Part shown: in pieces, positions 1 to 12,136 of the stretch
How positions within the stretch are numbered: position 1 is the first letter of the stretch
How the letters are laid out: each line of letters starts with the position of its first letter
DNA from: Lasiosphaeria ovina
Taxonomy: Eukaryota; Ascomycota; Sordariomycetes; Sordariales; Lasiosphaeriaceae
NCBI GenBank assembly: GCA_033439765.1
Contig: JAULSN010000002.1
Span: 1,488,001-1,552,000 of the forward strand
Direction of reading: 5' to 3'
Length of the DNA: 64,000 nucleotides
Notes under the pieces: generated by a model
Databases searched by the model: none
Told to the model about the DNA's origin: nothing
The model's input: the letters and a program-made list of their open reading frames with translations, nothing else
Program-made: the position numbers and the translations under genes

Positions 1-265
1 TAGGCCAGTTAAATCTTGGAAGCCCCTGAAGCATATTGGGTACTTCAACCAGCTGATAATAGGATAAATTGGTACCCAGCTCACTATCTACTAATCATGC
101 TACCCTCCTACCGTTGAGACGGAACGCCAATCATTCTCCGCAAGGACCGATCCCTTTCTCCCCTCCCTAAAGAGACTATACAACTTGTCAGGACTCGGAC
201 TCTTCTCTCTACAATCCCGATACAATCTCACAACAACCCTCAGAGCACGTCACATAATAACAAAA

Positions 266-2607
266 ATGGAGGTCCTTGGCGCCGTGGTGGGCATTGCGGA
301 CGTTGCTCTGCGAACAACCATGAAGATAACGCGTCTGTGTAATGCGTGGCGGGAAGCACCCGAAGATGTCCATCGTCTCCTTGGGGACCTCACAAGAACT
401 CAACTTTTCTTCCAAGAGACACGCCATGGCATTCAAACCATGTTTCCGATGGTACACGACAACAAGGGAACGATATCTCATTCCTACCACCAACTCCATG
501 CGCTTCTTGACGAAGGCTCTCTTGTACTGAGGGAGATCGAGGACATTGTGGATACCGTCATAATGCCAGACGGGGTCAACCCAGACAGGGATAAACGGCT
601 AGGCCAGAGAAGCAGGGCCAAGTGGCTGAAGCATTCGGCAAAGATAGCTAAGCTGAGAAAGGAGCTGAATGGTATAGCATTTGGGGCTTGCCGCTTGCTC
701 CTGGCCCAGAATGTGTAAGAGAAGATCGGCTCATTATCACCTGTTGGAGAGAGAGAGAGAACTTGAACTGACCCCTTTCTGCGCCTAATTAAAGGGCCGT
801 GTCGACCGAGATACAGACTCTGGTAGAACGATCCAAGGATGAAATCATGTATCACTTTTCGGATCAGCTCAACCAACGAGTCGAGTCATCACAGCGCTCA
901 ATCATCACCCACGTGGACCGCCGATTCAGTTTTCTCCAATCGGTGGTCGTTGCTGCCATAAGGGAGTCGATTGTAGAAGAACTCACACCGCTTCGATTGC
1001 AACTTGTTCCCCAACATGCCATAACTACTACCTCAACATCGCTGTTACAACGCAGCGTTACCCCCCCGGGAGGCATGCACCCGTGCGACATGGTCTGTCG
1101 CTGCAGTTGCCACTCTGCCGGCGGATGTTTTAAGTGGAGGATGACGGCACCCAGGCCCATCTTGGGATCCATCAGCCTGACCTACTCGAGAACTCGGGTC
1201 TGCAACGATAGCGAGTGTCGGGCTCGGCAGATGCGGGTAAGCCAGCCACGGCTAGAGATCAAGGTCGCCTACCAGTTCCCGGCCTGGCTGATGCGGGGGG
1301 CACTGTCGGTATTCTTCTCGAGCAATCTTAACGGGAACCCTGAGCTAAACATCAGGATATTCAACGTGATCCAGAGCGATCCCGTGACCGCATATTCCAC
1401 TATCTTCGGGTACATTGATCGTGGAGACGTACATGGCACCCGGCGGCTGCTCGAAGAACGCCGTGGCTCCGTCTACGACGTCTTGGGCCACGGAGGCTCG
1501 TCACCGTTATTCTTCGCCGTCCGGAGGAGGAACCTGAACAAGGAGATCATCAGGCTTCTCCTTCAAGCTGGCGCCGATCCGAACCAGGAGGCTCCAAACG
1601 GGCTCACCCCGACCAGCGCCACTCTGTTGTACTACTTGGCCGGACGCCGCGGTGGGGACGAGCTTGTGGAGCTGCTACCTCCGTATTCCCTTCTCGAGAG
1701 CGAGTCCTGTTTGCATATGGCTATCGCCGGTATCCTGCAGGTGGACCTCGGCCAGGCGCTGCAGAAGCCCCAATACCTCGCCGAGATCAACAGCATGTCT
1801 AAGTTGATGAATGGCCGAAGCCCCCTCTGTCTCGCCGCCATGAGAGGCAACCTGAGCGCCGTAAAGCTCCTATTACGGGCGGGTGCCGATGTCAACTTGA
1901 AGGTTATCAAGGCGGGGACAACAGCTCTTCATGAGGCGTGCAGCAGTGGGCGCCACGAGGTGGTGAAGGTGCTTCTTGAGGCTGGGGCCCTGGTCAACGA
2001 GAGGACAAGTAATGGGTTGACTCCCATAACAGTTGCCGCACGGGTATCAGAAGGAGCTCGAATCATATCTTTGCTGATCCGACACGGGGCAAATGTTCAG
2101 GCCGGGCCGTTGCAGGTCGCCGCAGCCACCGGGAATACAGCCGCGGTGGACATTCTTCTCGGGAGCGGCGCAGACATCAACCACCGCGACTGGGAGGGCG
2201 ACACAGCGCTGTTCGAGGCGATTATCGGCAGACAACACGGAACTGCAGATCTTTTGCTGCTGAAGGGAATTGACTACACGAACGTCAACGATAACGGCAG
2301 GGGGTTGCTTCATGTGTTAGCTGGGGTTGGAGACATGGAAATGATCAGAGCATTCACCGACAAGAAGCTGCGGAATCTCAATACCGCGGCCAAGGACCGC
2401 ACTGGCAAGACACCCCTTCAGTTGCTCAACGAGCGAGATCCGACTCCAGCGCTTCGCAAAGCGTTTGATGAACTGCTGGACAGCGTTGAGCTTGCAAACG
2501 AAGAGAAGCCTCAACCTGGTCAGCCAGAGACGCAGGATGATGATGAAGACGACGATAGCGAGCCAGAGGGAGCATTTGTTGATGCTAAGGAGACATTGGA
2601 AAGGTGA
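266..2607 (+). CDS. Ankyrin-repeat protein with fungal STAND-like N-terminal domain
   Basis: Two exons, 266-714 and 795-2607, give 753 residues; the split codon at the junction is a valine and the phase fits. Donor GTAAGA, acceptor AAAG. The start at 266 is the first ATG of the frame and begins a helical segment (MEVLGAVVGIADVALRTTMK) like the N-terminal domain found on fungal STAND and NLR proteins. Residues about 240-335 hold a Cys/His-rich stretch (CDMVCRCSCH) and a hydrophobic patch common in fungal ankyrin proteins. Ankyrin repeats follow from about 383 to 695, for example TALHEACSSGRHEVVKVLL. The tail is acidic. Ankyrin repeats bind proteins, and this N-terminus suggests a signalling or incompatibility-type role, which is inference. 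No NB-ARC or NACHT motif is visible, so it is not itself a full NLR. Confidence 0.82.
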
Positions 2608-3602
2608 CTAGGTAAGGTAGGTTCATGCAACTATGCAGCCTTGCGCGCGGAGCAATGGGCCTGGCTGAGACGAGATGTATACCAAGTTTATGACAACTAT
2701 TCGTACATGCTGAGTGTGTTAATTATTGGGTCAAATTAATGTTCTCTTCAGCCCATCTCCGAACCCACTCTGTATGTTAACTTGTGAGCATCTATAGTTT
2801 CAGCTCCATTTTGAGCCATTGTGTTTCTTTGCAAATCATCGGACAAATGGTATCTAGGCACTCGTTTCATATGAAGGTGAGTGTGTTGTTCCTGTGTTTT
2901 GAGATTTGAAAAGACTTCTTAGAAGGGTTAATTAATTAGGGAGGGACGAAGGGTTGAGCCTCAGACAGGACTACCAAATAAACAACGCGCGTGTGAACAG
3001 AAAAGGATGGCTGCTATTCAGGAAGCTCGATTCCGATTCGTATGAGGGTTACATAGCCGAAAACCGGCGAGACTTTCCGTACCATGCAGGAAGAACATTC
3101 CACGGTACTAACCGAGTGATGGTTTAGTGGGCATGGTGCCGCAGGTGCGGCACTATTAAGTCGCGGGAAATATCAACATGAGGAATGAGACGAGACCTCG
3201 TAACGGGATGGAAAGAACAGCAATGGGAAGAAAGACAAAAGCGAATGAAATCACGCATTTGGTCTGCAGAAAAGCACGCGTCAATTTCTGAGCCTGGGAT
3301 TGCTCAATCGGAGCTTCCCCAATGCAGAGCTTGCAAGTCATTCCTGCCAAGAAAAGGCTAGCCAACCACCATCCGATGTCACCAGCAATGACGACCCCAC
3401 CAACACCATTGGTGCCCCTCTACCCCTCCATCTCCGACCTTCAACCCGGTCAGGCCATCATTATTGCGTCTTTTTACCTTGACCAGTTCTTTTTTTCTCC
3501 CCGGTCATCCCAATCGCCTTTTGCACTGCTTTGGCCCCTGTTTTGTCTTGCCAACTCTGAATATTCCACCCTCCAGACCAATTGCTCCACCACATCGCAA
3601 CC
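2608..3602. other. Intergenic region, promoter side of phosphoglycerate kinase
   Basis: About 1 kb without a convincing gene. The last 130 bp before 3603 are pyrimidine-rich (CT tracts around 3480-3600), as is usual upstream of highly expressed fungal genes. Short open frames here have no recognisable protein character. Confidence 0.6.
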
Positions 3603-5029
3603 ATGTCTCTGGCAAACAAGCTCTCCATTGAGGACGTCGACCTCAAGGGCAAGCGCGTCCTCATCCGTGTAGGTCAAGCCGAGCGGCCCATCACGAACAC
3701 ACGCCTGCTGTGTGCCAAGTTGAGCTGTAACTGGTGCAGACTGTGGGACTGACGAGAGACTTTTCCAGGTCGACTTCAACGTGCCCCTCGACGGCAACAA
3801 GAATGTGACAAATCCCCAGCGCATCGTCGGCGCCGTGCCCACGATCAAGTACGCTATCGACCATGGCGCCAAGGCCGTCATCTTGATGTCCCACCTCGGT
3901 CGCCCTGACGGTCTCGTCAACCCCAAATACTCGCTGAAGCCCGTCGTGTCCGAGCTCGAGAAGCTTCTCGGCAAGAGCGTCACTTTCGCCCCCGACTCTG
4001 TCGGTCCGGAGGTTGAGGAGATTGTTAGCAAGGCGGACAACGGCGACGTCATCCTCCTTGAGAACCTGCGCTTCCACATCGAGGAAGAGGGCAAGGGCGT
4101 CAACGAGAAGGGCGAGAAGGTCAAGGCCGACAAGGCCAAGGTCGAGGAGTTCCGCAAGGGGCTGACCAAGCTCGGAGACATCTTTATTAGTTCGTACCCA
4201 CGGCTTTTTATGTTGTTTCCCACAAGACCAACCTTTGCTGACTGTTGCGGTGCAAATAGACGATGCCTTCGGTACCGCACACCGCGCGCACTCGTCCATG
4301 GTGGGCGTCGAGCTGCCCCAGAAGGCGGCGGGCTTCCTGATGAAGAAGGAGCTCGACTACTTCGCCAAGGCGCTCGAGTCGCCCAAGCGGCCGTTCCTGG
4401 CAATCCTGGGCGGTGCCAAGGTGTCGGACAAGATCAAGCTCATCGACAACCTTCTGGACAAGGTCGACACGCTCATCATCTGCGGCGGCATGGCCTTCAC
4501 CTTCAAGAAGACGCTGTACAACGTGCCCATCGGCACGTCGCTGTTTGACGAGGCAGGCTCCAAGACGGTCGGCGACCTGGTCAAGAAGGCCGAGAAGAAT
4601 GGCGTCAAGCTGGTGCTGCCAGTCGACTACATCACGGCCGACAAGTTCGACAAGGACGCCAACACGGGCACCGCCACGGACGCGCAGGGCATCCCCGACG
4701 GCTGGATGGGCCTCGACTGCGGCGACGAGTCTATCAAGCTGTACAAGGAGGCCATCGACAGCGCCGAGACCATCCTGTGGAACGGCCCCGCCGGCGTCTT
4801 CGAGTTTGACAAGTTCGCCAAGGGCACCAAGGCCACCCTCGACGCTGCTGTTGCTGCGGCCGAGGCCGGCAAGATCGTCATCATTGGCGGCGGCGATACC
4901 GCGACCGTTGCGGCCAAGTACGGCGTCGAGGACAAGTTGAGCCACGTCTCGACGGGCGGCGGCGCCAGCTTGGAGCTGCTCGAGGGCAAGGAACTGCCTG
5001 GTGTCGTAGCTCTCAGCGAGCGTAAGTAG
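3603..5029 (+). CDS. pgk1: Phosphoglycerate kinase
   Basis: Cytosolic glycolytic enzyme that transfers a phosphate from 1,3-bisphosphoglycerate to ADP. Three exons, 3603-3668, 3769-4189 and 4260-5029, encode 418 residues, the usual length for fungi. All junctions keep phase; the second splits an Asn codon. Family motifs appear in order: VDFNVPLD just after intron 1, [29 protein letters not shown] across intron 2, [17 protein letters not shown] and the C-terminal [19 protein letters not shown] containing the nucleotide-binding glycines. The start is the ATG preceded by a pyrimidine-rich leader and encodes [20 protein letters not shown], matching other fungal enzymes. Codon use is strongly C/G-ending, as expected for high expression. 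No defects seen. Confidence 0.98.
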
Positions 5030-5565
5030 ACGATTTCCCGGAGAGGTTCAGGCCTGGTTGGCTAGGTCTTCGGAGGATTTGATCCCAAGAGGACTGTCAT
5101 GACTAATGGAAGTGGGGAGGATAAGGCCGGGTCCGGGTTGGTATTGCTAGTCTCTAGTACCGCGGTCGAATAGAACAAAACCTTTTTCCACAAAACCCTT
5201 GCACAGGACGTGGTGCCAAGATTGTAGTCCAAGTCAATTAGACAGGTTCCAATTTCTCTAACCCTGAGAATGTTGTCTCGTAACCCCCACCATCATCTTT
5301 CTTTGCTGCTTAGTTGTGAGTTCCTAAAAGCTAGCACAAAAAATGCCGCCCAGGCCAGCCACTCCCTTGTATAGAGCTTAGTTAATTCAGTTCTGCCGCT
5401 GCCAAATTACTACAACCCCCGCTGAGTAACCTCGACGGATTTTCTGCTTATACATCGTCGTCCAGTGACATGACGCGAAGAAATGGAGTCCTTGGTCTAA
5501 TAACCCCCCAGCCATAGCCCAGCCATACTGCGTTGATGGTTGATATCGGTCCTGGTGCCCCAGCT
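5030..5565. other. Convergent 3' region between pgk1 and SEM1
   Basis: About 535 bp between two convergent stop codons. It must hold both 3' UTRs and poly(A) sites. I see no gene here. Confidence 0.6.
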
Positions 5566-6044
5566 TCATCGCCTCTTCGATGACTCGACCTTCTTAAGCT
5601 CCTCCCTATTGAGCGCGTGGCGCTGTTAGTACATTCTTCCCGTTTCCTCGAGTTAGAGGCTGGAGGGGCCAGGAACGTACTTAAGCTGGGCGGAGAAGTC
5701 GTCGCTCGTGTCGTCGTCGTCCCACGACTCTTCCCACAGGTGCTGTGTCCCCTCACCGCCGTTGGCGGCCTCGGTATCTTCGACCGACCAATCTGTGTTT
5801 TGCCAAAACGGCCGTCGTCAGTGTCATCATCCATGCTATTGACCTGGTTTCTGTATCGAGGTGTACGACTCCGCACGCCCGATGGAAATAATGGAGCTGT
5901 CGGCATACCGTCAACGGGGAAATCCTCAAACTCGTCGTCCTCCTCCAGCGCCGCCGCCGTCTTCTGCTCCGTCGGCTGCTCGGGCTGCTTCGAGTCGGCG
6001 ACCGCCTTGCCGTCGTTCTTGGACGAGCTTTGTGCTGATGCCAT
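5566..6044 (-). CDS. SEM1: 26S proteasome lid subunit Sem1/Dss1
   Basis: Small acidic protein that ties the proteasome lid together and also takes part in TREX-2 mRNA export and recombination complexes. Three exons read on the minus strand, 6044-5909, 5792-5681 and 5605-5566, join in phase to 95 residues, within the family range. The conserved acidic core EEDDEFEDFPVD runs straight into DWSVEDTEAANGG at the first junction, followed by QHLWEESWDDDDTSDDFSAQ and the short basic helix ending KKVESSKRR. The two tryptophan-containing acidic patches are the known partner-binding sites of the family. Introns are 116 and 75 bp; the second contains a good branch site (ACTAAC). An unspliced reading would extend exon 1 into unrelated sequence. 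Confidence 0.95.
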
Positions 6045-7866
6045 TTTGACAAGCGGTGGCTTTATTGCGCTGTGTGTGGAACGTGTCTCTCGTCGCGATC
6101 GAGTCGGATAGCCCCCGTAATCGGCTGACGACGGGCAGGCAGGTAGGCTGACGCCCTGATTGCGCGTCGGGGAAGGGACGGGCTGTCTAGGAAGATGCTC
6201 TGCCTGCGGAAGAGAGCGTGCTTGTAGAGTATGTAGCTATGTCGTAGCGCGGGTATGCCGAGGCAGGTATTTTGGAGTCGACCCTTTGATGAAATGCTTG
6301 GTGTTTGGTGCTGGACGCTGGACTGCTTGTCTGTTGGGCTTGCGGTCGTTGGAGCTTTCAGGCAATTGCGGCTGGTGGTGGGGGCTGACACCTTGGCGGG
6401 CACGAGCCACATTGCGTGGGCTTAGGTAATGCGTCCAAGAGGTCCGGTGCTCTAGCGTGCGCCCACCCCATGCACGGTGCAACGGCGAATTGAACACAGG
6501 GCTGGGCAGGTTACAGCGCCTTCGTTGGCAAAAACATATCTTCACGTATCATCAAAAACCACCTATGCTCTAAAGCGGCTCAAACCCCCCTTGCGTCGAC
6601 ATTGGCCGCGCAATAAAGGATGATACTACGCTTGGCTCTCGCTTGGCGCAAGTAACGCGTCATTTCGTTTCCTGCAAATATTCCGTAGTGTGAAGTCGCC
6701 GGCTGGGCCGGGAACGAGCCGTTTGCTACCTTCGTACTCCGTACGCACGGTACCCTTGTCTCGTTCAGACCTCGGGATTCATGGGAAGTTGTACGATACC
6801 CGTACTCCGTACACGGGCCACGGTCAAGAACTACGGAGTATTAGTGATGACCGATAATAACGCGTGTTGAGTCTTCAAATTCCGGGGAAAGAGGCTCAGT
6901 CCGTCAGCCTCTTGATGACTGGACTAAATCACGTCAGTTTCTGCAAGAACAAAAAGCCTCTGCATATATTCCGTATTCAGGTCCCAGCTTGATGTGAAAA
7001 TAAGAGCAAGTATTTTTTGGCTAGCTCCGTTCCCTTCTCGATACTTTCTATTAGACTGAAGTTGCGTCCGCAAAGCATCCCGCCTTCGTTCCGAACCGTG
7101 CCCTCCATGGGGGCAGCAGCAGGGTTCCGTCACTGCCCCGCAGACTATGAATCAGAATGGTACAGTACATTTACAGTTAGCGGTCAGCCCACACTAACAA
7201 TAAATTGTAGACTGCAAGCAATGCGTACATCCATGTTAGTACAACTGAAGGTGTGAATCGCCAATAAATGGTGAGTTTGTGTGCAAACCGATGGTCTTTT
7301 GAGCTTCGTTTACCTTATCACTATTGACAGCACTCAATTGAACCAACCGGACACTGGATAACAGTGCAGGCGTCTCGGGCGAAGGCCGTCAATTGATGTC
7401 AGCATGTAAACGTCATTTCTTTGTTGTGGCGGGGCTGGACCTGCCCGTTTTGTTCCATGGTTGGGTTCTCGTACGCACTACGCAGTCCGCTGCGCCCGCA
7501 TGTCTCGGCGAGGCTGGGCTGGGCTGGGCTGCCTGAGCCTGCCAAAGTCCAGACCTTTAAACACCGGGTTCCCTAGCTGACAATTTTTGCTCCTCCATTC
7601 TCTCTCAGGGGTTCGCCAGGTTTCTTTTTTAAGGCATCTCCTTGGGGCCGTTGGCGCGAAATATTTTGCTTCGGCGCAGTCCCTGTTGCCCCTTTTCACT
7701 GCGGGGAGCAAGCCTGCAACTGTCCTTCTCCCAAATCCCCTGGCGATTGCCTGCGACGTCTTTCGTTACCGGCTTTTCTCTCGCATGCTGTCACCCAACT
7801 GCCTCGCTGAAAAAGCCAAGTCACTGCCCAGTCTCGCTTCTCGCTGATCCCCCCAAGTGCCCGACC
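6045..7866. other. Divergent promoter region between SEM1 and IML2
   Basis: About 1.8 kb with no convincing gene. It carries three perfect copies of the 9-mer TACTCCGTA (6735-6743, 6803-6811 and inverted at 6832-6840). A pyrimidine-rich stretch lies before the IML2 start. Confidence 0.5.
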
Positions 7867-10423
7867 ATGGCGTCGACACTTCGCTCCTGGTTCCGGGGGC
7901 CCTCTGCCGCGCCGAGCCTCAAGACATCGTCGAAAGGGACAAGCCCTACGTCGAGCCCTACCGCGAGTTCTGTTGCGCTAAATGGCGCCGGCCCCGGCGC
8001 CAGCAGCGCGCCCCCCGCATCCGCGCAGTCGCAGCAAGAGGCTTCCGACATGGAGGATGCGATGGAGGCTGCCGGCCTCATCATGAACGACGATATCGAG
8101 GGCGCCGACGAGCGGCTGCGGTTGCGGGAGGATTCCAGTACCTTCCACAAGTTAGGGATGGGCGTCTCGACTTTTATGAGGAGCATTTTGGGCTTCGAAA
8201 AGGACATCATGGCCGAAGCATCGAGCCGGCTGGCAGATGCCGAAACCAGGGCGTGGAACGACATGAAGAAAGCCCAGAAGGACGCGGTTGCGACGGACGG
8301 CAGCGCCATCTACCCGCCTGGCACCGAATATGCCCTTATCCAAGCAGAGGCGCAATTGATGAGTGCCGTGGTCGCCGTTATGCATGAAAGCCTGACAGAG
8401 GCAATCAAGGGGTTCTACAGGCTGCGCAAGGCCTACATAACCCTGGACGGAATCATGGACGCCGAGACCAAGTATTTGAACTCCAAACAACGATGGGGTA
8501 CAAATTCTGCTCAACGGCCAAGCACGGCCGGCGGCAGGTTGCCAGGTAGCTTCGATGACGGAGAGATTTCCGATATTGTCGGAGCAGAGATGTCAGAGAC
8601 CAAGGAAAAGGAAAACAGCGATGAAGATTTTGTCCATGTCGCCAAGGATACTTCAGGTGACCAGACACCGGCAGGCCAAAATGTTGTCGGGGCTACCGAA
8701 CTCCAACAGGCTGCGCCCGAAATCTCTGCTAACACGGACGCTGTTGCCTTGAACGAGAAACTGGGCGACTTGGCGCTGGCAAACGATGTAGCTGCAATTT
8801 CCAAGACTGCATCGCAGCAGCCGAGCCTTGCTAAAGTCCGGGCCAAAGACGAGCCTTCTACTCCTCAACCTTTTGGCCTAGACCAGCTTAACCAAGCGGG
8901 AGTCGACAAGGCGCTCTTTACCACGCCCGCTGATATCTTCGTACACAGCGGGGCCAACATGTGCTTCGGTATTCTCTTGCTTCTCATCTCCATGGTACCG
9001 CCGGCTTTCTCGCGTCTTCTTTCCATCATTGGGTTCAAGGGTGACCGCGAAAGGGGGGTTCGAATGCTATGGCAATCCACCAAGTTTCCGAATATCAACG
9101 GCGCCATGGCAGGGCTGGTTCTCCTCCAGTACTACAACGGCTACTTGGGATTTGCCGACATTTTGCCCAGCGAAAAGGATGTCGCGGAGCATACCGGATC
9201 CGGCGAAGATGATGACGACTTCGACGCCGTCGGGTATCCCAAGGAGAAGTGCAATGCCTTGTTGGCTGAGCTGCGTTTACGTTACCCAGACTCGAGGCTG
9301 TGGAAGCTGGAAGAGGCGAGGGTGGTTGCAAACGCGAAGAACTTGGAGGGGTCTATCAAAATGCTCCTCGCGAACACAGACAGCAAGATGCGACAGATTA
9401 CAGCCCTCAACAGCTTTGAGCTGGCAATGAACTCGATGTACATCATGGACTGGCCGTCCATGTGCGACAACTTTCTGCGCTGCGTTGAGCTCAACGACTG
9501 GAGCCATGCTCTCTACTATTACGTTGCTGGCAGTGCCCAGCTCGAGATGTACCGCGACGCGTTCCACCGCGCAGCTGGCTTATCCGAGGACGACAAGGAG
9601 CGCGGCATCATCGATACAGAGGCAAAGAAGCATAAGAAGCTGGCCGAGGAGTACTTTCGAAAGGCGCCGGCCACTTCAGGCAAGAAGCGCTTCATGGCGC
9701 GCCAGCTGCCGTTTGAGGTGTTTGTGTGCCGCAAGCTGCAAAAGTGGGAAGAGCGCGCCAAAACTCTCGGCATAGACCTTGCGGATGCCATCTGTGTGAG
9801 CCCGACCATGGAGATGATCTATCTCTGGAACGGATTCAAGCGAATGGGGCCGGTTGGTCTCGAAAAGGCGAGGACGCTCTTGGCGCTCGAGCGATGCACA
9901 GCAGGCGCAGAGAATATTGCCAAAATGAAGCAGGAGAAGGACGAGCTTGCCATCGGGACGGTGACCGAATCATCGATGCTGAGGGAGCTGGGCCGGGGCG
10001 CGGAGGCGAAGGCGTTGGTTGAGCCTCTTTTGACCATGGACAAGTACGTGACAAAAACCCCAGCATCCAAACTGCGTGAGAGCACGCTAACCTGTTTTCT
10101 GCATTAGGACTGTTTTCAAGGGTGTCACAAGAGACGACTATTGCCCTGCAGCCGCTCACTACGAAGTCGCGGCCGTCGCGTGGATGGACGTCTGCAACCC
10201 TGAGGCTTGGCCATCCGCTCCAGCCAACGATGACCAAGGCGCCAACGCCAAGGCGGTCGACGAGTTCCGCAGGAAGAAGGCAGAAGAGTGCCAACTCTAC
10301 CTGGAAAAGGTCTCCAAATGGGATGGCTTCGTGCTGGATGCGCGGTTCGGCATGAGAGTCAAAGCCGGCATCGAAAGCCTCAGGTGGCTGAACAAGAAAA
10401 AGGGTTGGGTACCAACGGCTTGA
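7867..10423 (+). CDS. IML2: Iml2-like mitochondrial outer membrane / lipid droplet clearance protein
   Basis: Member of the Iml2/TTC39 (DUF3808) family; in yeast Iml2 is linked to mitochondrial import mutants and clearance of inclusion bodies with lipid droplets. Two exons, 7867-10043 and 10108-10423, join in phase at a Lys codon to give 830 residues. The open frame runs further upstream but has no ATG before 7867. After a Ser/Pro-rich head of about 60 residues comes the family N-terminal block ([20 protein letters not shown], then [20 protein letters not shown]). A variable acidic linker follows, then the hydrophobic [19 protein letters not shown] segment, recognisable at [20 protein letters not shown], and TPR-like helices to the C-terminus. 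The last exon carries the conserved DDYCPAAHYEVA. No defects are visible. Confidence 0.92.
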
Positions 10424-10924
10424 TTTATGCACATAGATGGACAGATTTGGTACGATAGTGATTATATCCTGCTTGCATAGAGTCGACGTGTATATATAGA
10501 CGCGATCTGCATAGCGGCAGAAAGACTTGGGAAAGAGCTGGATTTATAAATCGAGACCCTTTTCAGGATACTAAGGGGAACGAAGTTAAAGATTTTATTT
10601 CCACTCTCGGCTCTTTATCTTTGCAACCAAAGTGACAAGTGACCGGCCGGTTATCATATTTGCTCGAGCATTTATTTGACTGCACGCCTAGAAGCCAACA
10701 AAGGGGTATCAGATTATCCAAACAATGCCTTTCCAGTTCCGCCCAACAAAATTAGTGCCGAAAAAGAGGACCCCCACGCCAGCCTAACGCCTCATCACAG
10801 GATGTTAACACCAGCAAGACGATATTAAAAATATAAAAAAAGAGAACAAGAGAAAAAGAGGCCCAACGGCCGTTTGTGGGATACGGTGGAGAGGAGGAAT
10901 GAGCAGAGAGTAGCATCGATAAGA
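10424..10924. other. Convergent 3' region between IML2 and the hydroxylase-like gene
   Basis: About 500 bp, A/T-richer than its neighbours, between two convergent stop codons. Probably both 3' UTRs. No gene seen. Confidence 0.6.
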
Positions 10925-12136
10925 TCACCAATCACTCTCGCTGTTATTCCCTTTTGCGCTCCTCCGCCGGCCCTTGGACGACCTCGCGCTGCGGCGCAGC
11001 CCGTCTATGCCATCTGTGACCATGTTTCCGGCGTCGCTGGCCGCGCGCGCACTCCGGCCTTTCAGGTTGTGCTTCTCGGCCTCGTCGTGCAAGTCAGCCA
11101 TGACGTCCTTGCCGAGGCTGGTGCCGTGCACCCAGTCCAGCACGCCCCAGCAGCCGAAGTTGCCCGCGCCCGGCCGCGCGTAGTGCAGCGCGTTGCGCCG
11201 CGCAATGCCCCCGATGATTATGCCCGGCACCGCCGTGTAGCCCGACATGGCCAGCGTCTCCTCGGCCGTGCACAGCCCCACGAAGAGCAGGTACGTCAGG
11301 ATGTGCAGGCCGCCGCTGTCGCTGCTGAGGAACGTGTTGCTCAGGAAGTTGCCGCTGTTGCGGCTAAAGATGCTGGCCAGCGAGAGAGAAGACGACGACC
11401 ACAGCGACACGACCAGCGCCGGCACGTACAGCGGCACGAAGCGGTGCAGCAGGAACGGCAGCGGGTGGTCGGCCATGAGCAGGAGCGAGAAGGGCGTGGC
11501 GTGCGCGTGGGCGCACCGGTCGTGCATCGTGGCGATGCGCCCGCCGCCGCCGCCGCCAACTTTCTTCTTGTGCGTCTTTGGCACCTGCTTCTGGCGCAGG
11601 TTCCACGTGGGCACCGTCAGCGACAGCGGCTGGCCGTGCAGCACGTGGCGGTGGATGTAGTAGGTCAGGACCTCGCGGGCGGCGAACAGCAGCGCGACGT
11701 GCTTGGCAATCTGCCAGGGCAGCGGGAGGGTGCTCGACGTGCGGAACACGGCCGGGATCTGGAGCAGCGCGGCGACGCCGAGCGACGCGCCGGCCTCGAC
11801 GGCCGCCTCGAGCGCCAGGTTGACGGCCGCGAGCCCCAGCAGCCGCGCCACCGACGACGCGTCGCGGGGTGGCAGCGCGGATGCGCCCCGGTACTTGATG
11901 CTTTCCGCCAGCGACGGCAGCAGCGTGTCGAACAGCAGGAACACCAGCGACGGCACCAGCCACAGGACGATGCGCAGCGCCGCCGTGCCCATCAACTCGA
12001 TCTTGAGCGCCGAGTGGCTGAGCACCAGCGTCGACCATGTCATGTAGAAAAACAGCAGGTTGAGGGACGTCGACCACGACGTGAGAGACGTCGTGAAGAA
12101 ATAGGACGCGATCGGGAGGGAGAGCAGGAGATCCAT
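10925..12136 (-). CDS. Fatty acid hydroxylase / sterol desaturase superfamily membrane protein
   Basis: Single-exon gene of 403 residues. It has about five hydrophobic segments, starting right at the N-terminus, and three histidine clusters of the di-iron hydroxylase superfamily: HRHVLH, then HDRCAHAHA after a lysine/glycine loop, and a third block LHYARPGAGNFGCWGVLDWV followed by HGT, which matches the C-terminal motif of these enzymes. Such proteins sit in the endoplasmic reticulum and hydroxylate or desaturate lipids or sterols; the substrate cannot be told from sequence. The loop between the first two clusters holds a run of seven glycines. The last 45 residues are basic and serine-rich, an unusual extra tail. 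The strand opposite is a long Arg/Gln-rich open frame caused by high GC and is not a gene. Confidence 0.85.
   Translation of the reverse strand: MDLLLSLPIASYFFTTSLTSWSTSLNLLFFYMTWSTLVLSHSALKIELMGTAALRIVLWLVPSLVFLLFDTLLPSLAESIKYRGASALPPRDASSVARLLGLAAVNLALEAAVEAGASLGVAALLQIPAVFRTSSTLPLPWQIAKHVALLFAAREVLTYYIHRHVLHGQPLSLTVPTWNLRQKQVPKTHKKKVGGGGGGRIATMHDRCAHAHATPFSLLLMADHPLPFLLHRFVPLYVPALVVSLWSSSSLSLASIFSRNSGNFLSNTFLSSDSGGLHILTYLLFVGLCTAEETLAMSGYTAVPGIIIGGIARRNALHYARPGAGNFGCWGVLDWVHGTSLGKDVMADLHDEAEKHNLKGRSARAASDAGNMVTDGIDGLRRSARSSKGRRRSAKGNNSESDW

Noticed and set aside
4208..4945. Minus-strand open frame of 245 codons inside phosphoglycerate kinase
   Set aside because: Shadow caused by strong codon bias of the kinase gene.
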